This document shows positions 22,595 to 30,208 of a stretch of DNA of 32,173 nt, in pieces. Each line of letters begins with the position of its first letter. Positions within the stretch are counted from its first letter, which is position 1. Made by a program: the position numbers and the translations under genes. This stretch comes from Streptomyces hydrogenans (lineage in GTDB: Bacteria; Actinomycetota; Actinomycetes; Streptomycetales; Streptomycetaceae): the NCBI RefSeq assembly GCF_014656075.1, contig NZ_BNBS01000092.1, forward strand, positions 1-32,173, written 5' to 3'. The notes under the pieces were generated by a model. It was given only the letters and a program-made list of their open reading frames with translations, made no database searches and was not told where the DNA came from.

Positions 22595-23950
22595 ATGGGA
22601 CGAGAGCACTGGAAGAAGATCTGGGTCGGCTCGGCGGGCAACATGGTCGAGTGGTTCGACTGGTTCGTGTACGCGAGCTTCGCCGTCTACTTCGCGGGGG
22701 CCTTCTTCCCCGAGGGCAACGACACCGCCAAACTCATGAACACCGCCGGCATCTTCGCCGTCGGCTTCTTCATGCGCCCCGTCGGCGGCTGGCTCCTCGG
22801 CAGGGTCGGCGACCGGAAGGGCCGCAAGGCCGCCCTCACCCTCACCGTCACCCTCATGTCCGCCTCGGCGCTGCTCATCGCCGTCGCCCCCACCTACGCC
22901 GTCGCCGGCTACGGCGGCGCCGCCGTCCTCCTCGTCGCCCGCCTCCTCCAGGGCCTCTCCGTCGGCGGCGAGTACGCGGCCAGCGCCACCTACCTGACCG
23001 AGGCGTCCGCCCCCGGCCACCGCGGCTTCGCCTCCAGCTTCCAGTACGTCTCCATGACCGCCGGACAGGTCCTCGGCCTCGGCCTGCTGATCGTCCTCCA
23101 GCACACGATGTCCACCGAGGCCCTGCACGCCTGGGGCTGGCGCGTCCCCTTCGTCATCGGCGCCCTCGGCGCCGCCGTCGTCTTCTACCTGCGCCGCACC
23201 ATGCTGGAGACCGAGGTGTACGAGGAGACCGCCGACACCGGGGTCGCGCGCGGCCAGCAGGGCACCCTCAAGGCGCTGTGGGCGCACCGGCGCGAGGCGT
23301 TCCTCGTCGTCGCGCTCACCATGGGCGGCACCCTCGCCTACTACACGTACACGACCTACCTCACCAAGTACCTCTCCAACAGCGCCGGCCTGCCCAAGCA
23401 GACCGCCACCCTCGTCTCCTTCTGCGCCCTCATCGTCTTCGCCTGCCTCCAGCCGCTCGCCGGCCGGCTCTCCGACCGGATCGGCCGCCGCCCCCTCCTC
23501 ATCGGCTTCGCGGTCGGCTCCACCCTCCTCACCGTGCCGATCCTGACCCTGCTGAAGCGCGCCGACTCCTTCTGGCCCGCCCTCGGCCTCTCCCTCCTCG
23601 CCCTGCTCGTCGTCACCGGCTACACCTCCATCAACGCCTGCGTGAAGGCCGAGCTGTTCCCCACCGGCATCCGCGCCCTCGGCGTCGCCCTGCCGTACGC
23701 GATCGCCAACGCCCTCTTCGGCGGCACCGCCGAATACGTGGCCCTCTGGTTCAAGAACGCCGGCGTCGAGTCCGGCTTCGCCTGGTACGTGGCGGGCTGC
23801 GCGGCCGTCTCGCTGATCGTCTACCTGACCATGCGGGAGACCCGCGACATCGACCTGGCCCGGGTCGGCACCGCAGAGGGGACCGCCGCCGCGCCCGGCC
23901 CCGTACCGCCGGCCAGGAAGACCGGTGCCGCCGTGGATTCCGCATCGTGA
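22595..23950 (+). CDS. MFS metabolite:H+ symporter (MHS family)
   Basis: A 451-residue membrane protein with twelve predicted helices. MHS-type features are the opening GSAGNMVEWFDWFVYASFAVYFA, the loop motif GRVGDRKGRKAAL (helices 2-3), LLQGLSVGGEYAASATYLTE, and the second-half motif LSDRIGRRPLLIG. The family imports dicarboxylates, 2-oxoglutarate, shikimate, citrate, proline or betaine. The substrate is not readable here. ATG 22595 has only a weak GGTTCCGGG upstream. It follows the TetR gene by 75 bases and precedes the cimA leader. Membership in the agmatine unit is possible but unproven. Confidence 0.88.
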   Translation: MGREHWKKIWVGSAGNMVEWFDWFVYASFAVYFAGAFFPEGNDTAKLMNTAGIFAVGFFMRPVGGWLLGRVGDRKGRKAALTLTVTLMSASALLIAVAPTYAVAGYGGAAVLLVARLLQGLSVGGEYAASATYLTEASAPGHRGFASSFQYVSMTAGQVLGLGLLIVLQHTMSTEALHAWGWRVPFVIGALGAAVVFYLRRTMLETEVYEETADTGVARGQQGTLKALWAHRREAFLVVALTMGGTLAYYTYTTYLTKYLSNSAGLPKQTATLVSFCALIVFACLQPLAGRLSDRIGRRPLLIGFAVGSTLLTVPILTLLKRADSFWPALGLSLLALLVVTGYTSINACVKAELFPTGIRALGVALPYAIANALFGGTAEYVALWFKNAGVESGFAWYVAGCAAVSLIVYLTMRETRDIDLARVGTAEGTAAAPGPVPPARKTGAAVDSAS

Positions 23951-23981
23951 GATCCGTGTCCTGCGCCGCGCGGGCCTGTGG

Positions 23982-23993
23982 CACACTGCGGGC
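23982..23993 (+). promoter_or_regulatory. Possible leaderless promoter of the cimA leader
   Basis: CACACT (23982-23987) lies six bases before the GTG of the leader peptide, the spacing seen at several other genes here. There is no ribosome site before that GTG. The -35 is weak. Confidence 0.45.
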
Positions 23994-24050
23994 GTGCTTG
24001 CTACCACGATGATTATGGGCAGCAGCGCGCCGGTCCGCAGTGACCGCTGA
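23994..24050 (+). CDS. cimA leader peptide MLATTMIMGSSAPVRSDR
   Basis: An 18-codon ORF upstream of a U-tract terminator and cimA. It contains Thr-Thr-Met-Ile-Met (24003-24017); the ATT isoleucine codon is rare in this genome. Ile is the pathway product, and Thr and Met are alternative sources of 2-oxobutyrate. It is not a run of one amino acid, so what it senses is inference. The GTG appears leaderless; ATG 24009 is a shorter alternative. Confidence 0.6.
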   Translation: MLATTMIMGSSAPVRSDR

Positions 24051-24103
24051 TCCCCGGGACCCCACCCCCGCGGCGGCGGCCATCGTGCCCCAGACCCGCG
24101 CGC
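24025..24103 (+). promoter_or_regulatory. cimA attenuator long-range stem
   Basis: GCGCGCCGGT (24025-24034), inside the leader ORF, pairs at nine of ten positions with ACCCGCGCGC (24094-24103), three bases before the terminator stem. GGTCC (24032-24036) can instead pair with GGACC (24057-24061), so two folds compete. The layout repeats that of the ilvB attenuator. Confidence 0.55.
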
Positions 24104-24106
24104 AGA

Positions 24107-24132
24107 CCTCTCGCACCCGCGAGGGGTTTTTT
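24107..24132 (+). terminator. cimA attenuator terminator
   Basis: CCTCTCGC (24107-24114), loop ACCC, GCGAGGGG (24119-24126), then TTTTTT. Eight pairs including one G-T. It lies after the leader peptide stop and about 100 bases before cimA. Confidence 0.85.
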
Positions 24133-24234
24133 CGTTTTCCGGCCCCACCCACGCCGGAGACGGACCGCGCGTGAGAATGGGGGCAAGTGGATCCATACCT
24201 TCCGGAGCCACATCCGACAGGAGCCAACACAGTC

Positions 24235-25866
24235 ATGACCACCGAGAACGGCGAGAGCCCCCGTCCGGGCGCCGGCCCGGCCGACGACAGCTTCCACGTC
24301 TTCGACACGACGCTCCGCGACGGAGCCCAGCGTGAGGGCATCAACCTCACCGTCGCGGACAAGCTGACCATCGCCCGGCACCTCGACGAGTTCGGCGTCG
24401 GCTTCATCGAGGGCGGCTGGCCCGGCGCCAACCCGCGGGACACCGAGTTCTTCGCCCGCGCCCGCCAGGAGATCACCTTCCGGCACGCGCAGCTCGTCGC
24501 CTTCGGCGCCACCCGCAGGGCCGGCGGCACCGCCGCCGACGACCCGCAGGTCAAGGCGCTCCTCGACTCCGGCGCCCCGGTGATCACCCTGGTGGCCAAG
24601 TCCCACGACCGGCACGTCGAACTGGCCCTGCGCACCACCCTCGACGAGAACCTGGAGATGGTCCGCGACACCGTCGCCTTCCTGACCTCCCAGGGCCGCC
24701 GGGTCTTCGTCGACATGGAGCACTTCTTCGACGGCTACAAGGCCAACCCCGACTACGCCAAGGCCGTCGTCCGCGCCGCGCACGAGGCCGGCGCCGACGT
24801 CGTCATCCTCTGCGACACCAACGGCGGCATGCTCCCCGCCCAGATCCAGGCCGTCGTCGCCACCGTCCTCGCCGACACCGGCGCCCGCCTCGGCATCCAC
24901 GCCCAGGACGACACCGGCTGCGCCGTCGCCAACACCCTCGCCGCCGTCGACGCGGGCGCCACCCACGTCCAGTGCACCGCCAACGGCTACGGCGAGCGGG
25001 TCGGCAACGCCAACCTCTTCCCCGTCGTCGCCGCCCTGGAGCTCAAGTACGGCAAGCGGGTGCTCCCCGACGGCGCCCTCGCCGAGATGACCCGCATCTC
25101 GCACGCCATCGCCGAGGTCGTCAACCTCACCCCCTCCACCCACCAGCCGTACGTCGGCGTCTCCGCCTTCGCCCACAAGGCCGGGCTGCACGCCTCGGCC
25201 ATCAAGGTCGACCCCGACCTCTACCAGCACATCGACCCCGAGCTGGTCGGCAACACCATGCGGATGCTCGTCTCCGACATGGCCGGCCGCGCCTCCATCG
25301 AGCTCAAGGGCAAGGAGCTGGGCGTCGACCTCGGCGGCGACCGCGCGCTCGTCGCCCGGGTCGTCGAGCGGGTCAAGGAGCGCGAGCTCCAGGGCTACAC
25401 CTACGAGGCCGCCGACGCCTCCTTCGAGCTGCTGCTGCGCGCCGAGGCCGAGGGCCGGGCCCGCCGCTACTTCCGCACCGAGTCCTGGCGCGCGATCACC
25501 GAGAACCGCCCCGACGGCACCCACGCCAACGAGGCCACTGTGAAGCTCTGGGCCAAGGGCGAGCGGATGCTCGCCACCGCCGAGGGCAACGGCCCGGTCA
25601 ACGCCCTCGACCGCGCGCTGCGGGTCGCCCTGGAGCGGATCTACCCCCAGCTCGCCAAGTTCGAGCTGGTCGACTACAAGGTCCGCATCCTCGAAGGCCG
25701 GCACGGCACCGAGTCCACCACCCGCGTCCTCGTCACCACGAGCGACGGCAACACCGAGTGGTCCACGGTCGGCGTCGGCGAGAACGTGATCGCCGCCTCC
25801 TGGCAGGCCATCGAGGACGCCTTCACCTACGGGCTGCTGCGGGCCGGGGTCGATCCCGCGGAATGA
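24235..25866 (+). CDS. cimA: Citramalate synthase
   Basis: Condenses acetyl-CoA and pyruvate to (R)-citramalate, opening the threonine-independent route to 2-oxobutyrate and isoleucine. The 543 residues have a DRE-TIM barrel with DTTLRDGAQ (24-32; R28, D29), the NGYGERVGNANL block, and a C-terminal LeuA-type regulatory domain (about 390-540), where isoleucine feedback is expected. The usual HxHND metal motif reads H222-A-Q224-D-D, so the second His is Gln. ATG 24235 follows AGGAG (24219-24223) at a long spacing. An in-frame GTG at 24187 would add 16 residues that look unlike the family. Expression is probably controlled by the upstream attenuator. A distant alternative is a 2-isopropylmalate synthase relative. 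Confidence 0.9.
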   Translation: MTTENGESPRPGAGPADDSFHVFDTTLRDGAQREGINLTVADKLTIARHLDEFGVGFIEGGWPGANPRDTEFFARARQEITFRHAQLVAFGATRRAGGTAADDPQVKALLDSGAPVITLVAKSHDRHVELALRTTLDENLEMVRDTVAFLTSQGRRVFVDMEHFFDGYKANPDYAKAVVRAAHEAGADVVILCDTNGGMLPAQIQAVVATVLADTGARLGIHAQDDTGCAVANTLAAVDAGATHVQCTANGYGERVGNANLFPVVAALELKYGKRVLPDGALAEMTRISHAIAEVVNLTPSTHQPYVGVSAFAHKAGLHASAIKVDPDLYQHIDPELVGNTMRMLVSDMAGRASIELKGKELGVDLGGDRALVARVVERVKERELQGYTYEAADASFELLLRAEAEGRARRYFRTESWRAITENRPDGTHANEATVKLWAKGERMLATAEGNGPVNALDRALRVALERIYPQLAKFELVDYKVRILEGRHGTESTTRVLVTTSDGNTEWSTVGVGENVIAASWQAIEDAFTYGLLRAGVDPAE

Positions 25867-25891
25867 CACCGTTCTCGCCCAGGTATGTCTA

Positions 25892-25920
25892 GTTCGAGCC
25901 CATTCGGGTAATTTCGAACC
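25892..25920 (+). promoter_or_regulatory. Leaderless promoter with nested inverted repeats
   Basis: -10 TAATTT (25909-25914) lies six bases before ATG 25921, and there is no ribosome site. TGTCTA (25886-25891) is a weak -35. GTTCGA (25892-25897) and TCGAAC (25914-25919) form an inverted repeat around the -10, with CCC-ATTC-GGG nested inside. It may be an operator. Confidence 0.5.
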
Positions 25921-27279
25921 ATGAGGACCAGGGCGTTTTCGGTGTGGTCGGCCCTCGCCGGGCTGATCCTCCTGCTGCTCCTGGCCCTGGCCCCCGCGTC
26001 GGCGGGTGCCAGGGCCACCGGCGTCCCCGACGCGGCCGCCGCCCTGAGACAGGGCCCCGTCTACGTCGACCCGGGCGCCGCCGACCAGCTCTCGGCGGCC
26101 GACGCGGCCGCCCTCGCGCAGAAGATCGAGGACGCGGACAAGCCCCTGTTCGTGGCCGTCCTGCCGGAGGGCGCGCAGTACCCGCCGGAGGGCCTCATCG
26201 ACAACCTGCGGGCCCAGACCGGCATCGCCGGCGTGTACGCGGTGCGGCTCGGCGACGACTTCGCCGCCAAGGCCGACACCCGCGTGCTGTCGGCCGGCGC
26301 GGTGAGCAACATGGTGGCCACCGCCGACCGGCCCGGCGCCGACGCCGTCACCGAGCTGAACGCCTTCGCCGACCAGGCCCTCCCCGCGATGCGCGGCTCC
26401 GCGCCCGCCGCCTGGCCCGGCGGCGCCTCCTCCGACTCCGGCGTCCCGGTCGCCGGACTCGTCACCCTCGCCGCGGTCGCCGCGGTCGGCGGCACCACCG
26501 CCTACGCCGTGGTGCGCGGCCGGCGGAAGCGGAGGGAGGCGGAGGAGAGGGCCGCCCTGGAGAAGCTGCGGGTGGTCGTCGACGAGGACATCACCGCCTT
26601 CGGCGAGGAGCTGGAACGTCTCGACTTCCACCCCGCGGAGGCGGGCGCCGACGAGGCGATGCGCGCCGACTACGAGGCCGCCCTCGACTCCTACGACCGG
26701 GCGAAGTCCCTGATGGGCGGGGTGCGGCAGCCGCACGAGGTGCGCGGGGTCACCCGGGCGCTGGAGGACGGCCGCTACTCCCTGGCGGTCCTCGACGCCC
26801 GCCGCGCCTCCCGCCCGCTGCCCGAGCGGCGCCCCCCGTGCTTCTTCGACCCGCGCCACGGCCCGTCCACCGAGGACCGCACCTGGACCCCGGCCGGCGG
26901 CGCCTCCCGCGAGGTCCCCGTCTGCGCCGCCGACGCGGCCCGCCTCGACGACGGCGAGGACCCCCACGCCCGCACGGTCGAGACCGACTCCGGCCGCCGC
27001 CCCTACTGGGAGGCGGGCCCCGCCTACGGCCCCTGGGCGGGCGGCTACTTCGGCGGCGGCCTCCTCCCCGGCCTGCTCGTCGGCACCATGCTCGGCTCCG
27101 CCCTCTCCACCCCCGCCTACGCCGCGGAGTACGGCGGCGGCGACTTCGGGGGCGGGGACTTCGGCGGGGACGGCGGCTTCGGCGGCACCGACTTCGGCGG
27201 CGGGGACTACGGCGGGGGCGGGTTCGGAGGCGGCGACTTCGGAGGCGGCGGCGGCTTCGACGGCGGCGGGGGCTTCTGA
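25921..27279 (+). CDS. TPM-domain-like membrane protein with Gly-rich tail
   Basis: A 452-residue protein. A signal or membrane segment spans residues 8-30. Residues about 35-160 look like an extracytoplasmic TPM domain (VYVDPGAADQLSAADAAALAQKIE ... LFVAVLPEG). A membrane helix (about 178-198) follows, then a charged, probably helical cytoplasmic part (200-300). A Cys pair motif, PPCFFDPRHG with VPVC (307, 335), comes next, then a second hydrophobic stretch (about 371-397). The last 50 residues are repeats of GGGDF/Y and GGGGF. The function is unknown; TPM proteins include putative phosphatases and assembly factors. The start is set by the leaderless promoter geometry. It is convergent with the DnaN-like gene, sharing a small hairpin. 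Confidence 0.75.
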   Translation: MRTRAFSVWSALAGLILLLLLALAPASAGARATGVPDAAAALRQGPVYVDPGAADQLSAADAAALAQKIEDADKPLFVAVLPEGAQYPPEGLIDNLRAQTGIAGVYAVRLGDDFAAKADTRVLSAGAVSNMVATADRPGADAVTELNAFADQALPAMRGSAPAAWPGGASSDSGVPVAGLVTLAAVAAVGGTTAYAVVRGRRKRREAEERAALEKLRVVVDEDITAFGEELERLDFHPAEAGADEAMRADYEAALDSYDRAKSLMGGVRQPHEVRGVTRALEDGRYSLAVLDARRASRPLPERRPPCFFDPRHGPSTEDRTWTPAGGASREVPVCAADAARLDDGEDPHARTVETDSGRRPYWEAGPAYGPWAGGYFGGGLLPGLLVGTMLGSALSTPAYAAEYGGGDFGGGDFGGDGGFGGTDFGGGDYGGGGFGGGDFGGGGGFDGGGGF

Positions 27280-27293
27280 CGGCCCGCGTCAGA
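27275..27293. terminator. Symmetric hairpin containing both convergent stop codons
   Basis: TCTGACG-GCCCG-CGTCAGA. The TGA of the TPM-like gene is in one arm and the TGA of the DnaN-like gene is in the other. The stem is only 7 bp, so terminator strength is uncertain. Confidence 0.5.
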
Positions 27294-28398
27294 CCAGCGG
27301 CTTCACCGACATCAGGAGGTGGCGGTGGTGGCCGTCGGCGCCGTCGGTCAGCAGGGCGCGCTGGCCGGGGCCGAGCAGGTGGAGGCGGACGTCCTCGGCG
27401 GTGAAGCGGGTCAGGGCGTCCAGCAGGTAGCCGGGGTTGAAGGCGACGGTCAGCGCGGCGGCGCCGTCGAGGGTGGCGGACAGCCGCTGGGAGGCGACGT
27501 CGTCCTCGTACCCGGCCCGCAGGTGCAGGGCCGTGCCCTCGAAGGCGAGCTGGACCGGGCTGTCGCCCTCGGCGACCACCGCGACCCGCTTCACGGCCTC
27601 GACGAGCGCGGTCCGGCCGGTGACCGCCACCGCGTGATCGCCGAGGGCGAAGAGCTTGTCGTGGCGGGGGAGCCGGCCGTCGAGCAGCCGGGCGGTGGTG
27701 CGCAGGCCGGCCCGCTCGAAACCGATCGAGTGGGCGTCGAGCCCGATCCTCGTCCGGCCCTCGCCGGCGAGGGAGCGGGCGGTCTCGGCGAGGCGCCGGG
27801 CCGGGACGACCACGTCGGCGGGTTCGGCGGGGGCCGCGCCGAGGCCCGGGTACCACTCCAGGGTGCGGACCGCGTAGCGGTAGCGGTCGGTGGCGGCCAG
27901 GGTCATCACCGAACCGTCCAGCGCGAGCCGTATCCCGGTGAGGACCGGCAGCGAGTCGTCCCGGCCGGCCGCCGCCGTGACCTGGCCGACGGCCTCGGCG
28001 AAGGCGGCCCCGTCGACCTCGCCGAGGACCGGCGGGAGCGCCGGGGCGGCCGGGTAGGAGTCGAGCGGCAGCAGCGAGAGGCCGAAGCGGACCTCGCCCG
28101 AGGTGACCGAGAGCCGGGAGTCCTCGACGGTCAGCGCGGTGCGCCCCGGGGGAAGCACCTTGCAGATGTCGAGCAGTCGGCGCCCGAGCACCAGGGCGCG
28201 GCCCGGGACCTCGGTCGCGGCGTCGACCTCGACGCGCGCGGACGCCTCGTGGTCGAGCCCGGAGACGCTCAGCCGGCCGTCGTCACCGGCCTCCAGGAGC
28301 AGCCCGCCGAGCACGGGCATCGGGGAGCGGGCGGGCAGCACGCGCGCGGCCCACGCGACGGCTTCGGCCAGCACGGCACTGTCGATGTGGATCTCCAT
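27289..28398 (-). CDS. Divergent DNA polymerase III beta-clamp paralogue
   Basis: A 369-residue protein with the three repeated clamp domains. Recognisable blocks are PARSPMPVLGGLLLEA (domain 1), SLPVLTGIRLALDG with AATDRYRYAVR (domain 2), and DSPVQLAFEGTALHLRAG with FNPGYLLDAL (domain 3). The main dnaN of Streptomyces lies at oriC beside dnaA and recF, none of which is here, so this is a second copy. Its C terminus reads LLMSVKPLV, where canonical clamps have a (M/V)P(M/V)R(L)-type end that helps form the partner-peptide pocket, so partner choice may differ. ATG 28398 gives the normal N terminus (MEIHID); a start ten codons earlier is possible. The role is unknown; repair or a specialised polymerase is inference. 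Confidence 0.85.
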   Translation of the reverse strand: MEIHIDSAVLAEAVAWAARVLPARSPMPVLGGLLLEAGDDGRLSVSGLDHEASARVEVDAATEVPGRALVLGRRLLDICKVLPPGRTALTVEDSRLSVTSGEVRFGLSLLPLDSYPAAPALPPVLGEVDGAAFAEAVGQVTAAAGRDDSLPVLTGIRLALDGSVMTLAATDRYRYAVRTLEWYPGLGAAPAEPADVVVPARRLAETARSLAGEGRTRIGLDAHSIGFERAGLRTTARLLDGRLPRHDKLFALGDHAVAVTGRTALVEAVKRVAVVAEGDSPVQLAFEGTALHLRAGYEDDVASQRLSATLDGAAALTVAFNPGYLLDALTRFTAEDVRLHLLGPGQRALLTDGADGHHRHLLMSVKPLV

Positions 28399-28557
28399 GG
28401 CGCCGACGCTAACGGCCGCCTCTGACAACGGCGTCGACGCGCGCGGCCGCGGGCGGGCGGGTGCGCGTGTGTCGCCGGGCGCGCGGGTGCCGAAGGGTGC
28501 GCGCGGGGGCCGACGGTGCGTGTGCCCGCCGCGCGCGGGCCCGGCCCGGTCCGGGTA

Positions 28558-28609
28558 CGCCGAGCGCCCGCCGTCCGCGGGGGGTCGCGGAGGGCGGGCG
28601 CGCTCGGCG
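28558..28609 (-). terminator. yceI terminator
   Basis: A 21-pair three-part stem: CGCCGAGCG/CGCTCGGCG, CCCGCC/GGCGGG and TCCGCG/CGCGGA around GGGGGT, starting 28 bases beyond the yceI-like stop. The rest of 28399-28557 is GC-alternating sequence with no gene that I can support. Confidence 0.75.
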
Positions 28610-28636
28610 TCCTGGCCGGGGGAACCCGGGGGAGGG

Positions 28637-29248
28637 TCAGGCGGCGTTCTTGATCGCGGAGATGTCGAAGTTCAGCTTCACCTTGTCGCTGACCATGACG
28701 CCACCGGTCTCCAGGGCGGCGTTCCAGGTGAGGCCCCACTCGGAGCGGAGGATCTCGGCGGAGCCCTCGAAGCCGACGCGCTCGTTGCCGTACGGGTCGG
28801 TGGCCGTGCCGTTGAACTCCAGGTCGATGGAGAGCGGCTTGGTGACGTCCTTGATGGTCAGGTCGCCGGTGACGCGGTACTTGTCGCCGCCCAGCTGGGC
28901 CGCCTCGGTGGAGCGGAAGCTCATCAGCGGGAACTGCTCGGCGTCGAAGAAGTCGCCGCTGCGCAGGTGGTTGTCGCGGTCGCCGATGCCGGTGTCGATG
29001 GAGGCGATCTTCACGTCGATGGTGGCGCTGGAGGCGGACGGGTCGCTGCCGTTCAGCTTCAGGGAGCCCTCGTGCTCGCCGAAGGAGCCGCGGACGTTGG
29101 TGACCATGGCGTGGCGGACGGTGAAGCCGATGCTGCTGTGCGCGGCGTCGATGGTGTAGTCGCCGGTCAGGGCGGCCAGGGCCGGGTCCACCGGGAGGGT
29201 GGCGGTGGTGGTGGCGGACTCGGTGTTCTTGCGGCCGAAGAGACCCAT
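28637..29248 (-). CDS. YceI-family protein
   Basis: A 203-residue lipocalin-like barrel of the YceI family (GDYTIDAAHSSIGFTVRHAMVTNVRGSF; later HLRSGDFFDAEQFPLMSF, VTGDLTIKDVTKPL). Family members bind polyisoprenoid or similar hydrophobic ligands and are often stress-induced. No signal peptide is present, so it is probably cytoplasmic, unlike periplasmic E. coli YceI. Its N-terminal 25 residues (MGLFGRKNTESATTTATLP) are an added tail. ATG 29248 follows AAGGAG. The upstream promoter carries TTCAAC-type repeats suggesting a repressor, perhaps MarR-type; no such regulator is in the window. Confidence 0.93.
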   Translation of the reverse strand: MGLFGRKNTESATTTATLPVDPALAALTGDYTIDAAHSSIGFTVRHAMVTNVRGSFGEHEGSLKLNGSDPSASSATIDVKIASIDTGIGDRDNHLRSGDFFDAEQFPLMSFRSTEAAQLGGDKYRVTGDLTIKDVTKPLSIDLEFNGTATDPYGNERVGFEGSAEILRSEWGLTWNAALETGGVMVSDKVKLNFDISAIKNAA

Positions 29249-29290
29249 GGCGTGCTCCTTGTCGGGGGGTGTCGTCGAAGGCGGAGTGTT

Positions 29291-29341
29291 GTTGAACCTT
29301 CAACGAGAATGACTGTAACCCCATTCCGTTCAACTTTCAAC
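29291..29341 (-). promoter_or_regulatory. yceI promoter with TTCAAC operator repeats
   Basis: On the minus strand, -35 TTGAAA (29340-29335), a 17-base spacer, and -10 TACAGT (29317-29312). GTTGAA-CC-TTCAAC (29291-29304) is a perfect inverted repeat starting about at +1. Two more TTCAAC copies (29329-29334, 29336-29341) overlap the -35. A dimeric repressor, possibly MarR-type, would block at both places. Confidence 0.7.
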
Positions 29342-29405
29342 ATCTACTCCCGAGGTTCATCCGAACGGCCCCGCGAAAGCGCCGAGGCCCTCTGGCGGAC
29401 GCGCG

Positions 29406-29412
29406 TAGAACT
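29406..29412 (+). promoter_or_regulatory. Possible -10 of the secreted protein gene
   Basis: TAGAACT fits a -10, but no -35 is seen. It would give a leader of about 75 bases. Confidence 0.3.
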
Positions 29413-29493
29413 ACGGCACCATCTCCCTGCGCGACGAGCACCACCTGCACAGCCGTCCCCACCCGTCACGGACCCCCGCAGGAGGCAATCCCC

Positions 29494-30003
29494 GTGAAGC
29501 TCCGCTCCGTCCTCACCGCAGTCGCCCTCGTCCTCGGCGCCCTCTTCGCACCCGGCTTCGGCGCCCTCACCGCCGCCGGCGAGGCCCACGCGGTCACCAA
29601 GATCAGCCACGCCACCGCGACCTCGATGTTCCGCTCCTCCGGCATCACCTGGTCCTCCTCCGGAGGCTGCTCGGACCGCTCCAACCCCACCTGCACCTCC
29701 TTCGAGCAGCTCAACCTCGCCACCGCCCAGGGCGCCCAGACCCTCAGGAGCGCCAGCGGCTGCGCCCTCAACATCACCGGCGGCACCGAGACCGGCCACG
29801 CGAGCGGCACCTACTCGCACTGGAACGGCTACAAGCTCGACTTCGCCAAGGGCACCTGCGTCACGAACTACGTCAAGAACACGTTCACCTACATCGGCCT
29901 GCGCGGCGACGGCGCCCCGCAGTGGAAGTCCGGCGCCGGCAACGTCTACGCCGACGAGGGCAACCACTGGGACGTGACCTTCTACAACTGCGGCGGCTGC
30001 TGA
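29494..30003 (+). CDS. Secreted six-cysteine protein, M15 peptidase-like
   Basis: A 169-residue precursor with a clear signal peptide (MKLR, hydrophobic core 6-27, cleavage near AHA-V at 33/34). The mature part has six cysteines (59, 67, 90, 122, 166, 169), so it is likely disulphide-bonded. GTYSHWNGYKLDF (105-117) has the SxHxxGxxxD arrangement of M15 D-Ala-D-Ala peptidases (H109, D116), and NHWDVTF (H158) could give the third zinc ligand. This suggests a small cell-wall peptidase or a fold relative; the assignment rests on motifs only. GTG 29494 has AGGAGG eight bases upstream. It is a single gene with its own terminator. Confidence 0.7.
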   Translation: MKLRSVLTAVALVLGALFAPGFGALTAAGEAHAVTKISHATATSMFRSSGITWSSSGGCSDRSNPTCTSFEQLNLATAQGAQTLRSASGCALNITGGTETGHASGTYSHWNGYKLDFAKGTCVTNYVKNTFTYIGLRGDGAPQWKSGAGNVYADEGNHWDVTFYNCGGC

Positions 30004-30021
30004 ACCGCACGCCGACAGCGC

Positions 30022-30061
30022 GCGCGGGCCCCCGTCATCCGGAGGCCCGCGCCCGGCTTTT
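30022..30061 (+). terminator. Terminator of the secreted protein gene
   Basis: GCGCGGGCC (30022-30030) and GGCCCGCGC (30044-30052), a 9-bp stem with a 13-base loop, followed at 30058 by TTTT. Confidence 0.75.
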
Positions 30062-30196
30062 GTGAGACCTCCACAATCAAAGGGGCCTCCTGGCTGTGGA
30101 CTCGCTCCCACGGCCCCCCGGTTCTGTCCGTCCCCACCAGGAATCGACACGCGAGACTGTACGGAGTCGACGGCGGGGTTTCCTTGGTCGAGTTCG

Positions 30197-30208
30197 TAGG
30201 GTCGGTAC
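30197..30208 (+). promoter_or_regulatory. Leaderless accB promoter (-10 TAGGGT)
   Basis: TAGGGT (30197-30202) lies six bases before ATG 30209, and no ribosome site precedes the ATG. The same hexamer and spacing occur at leuB. The -35 is weak. Confidence 0.55.

Noticed and set aside
24013..26967. A 984-codon minus-strand open frame opposite cimA
   Set aside because: Its composition is that of an antisense shadow, and cimA and the TPM-like gene are clear on the plus strand.
27130..27279. Tandem repeats as a minisatellite or CRISPR
   Set aside because: They are in-frame codons of a glycine-rich tail with unequal units and no spacers.
28399..28557. GC-alternating stretch as a gene or structured RNA
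   Set aside because: No start with a ribosome site and no stable conserved-looking fold. It reads as intergenic spacer.
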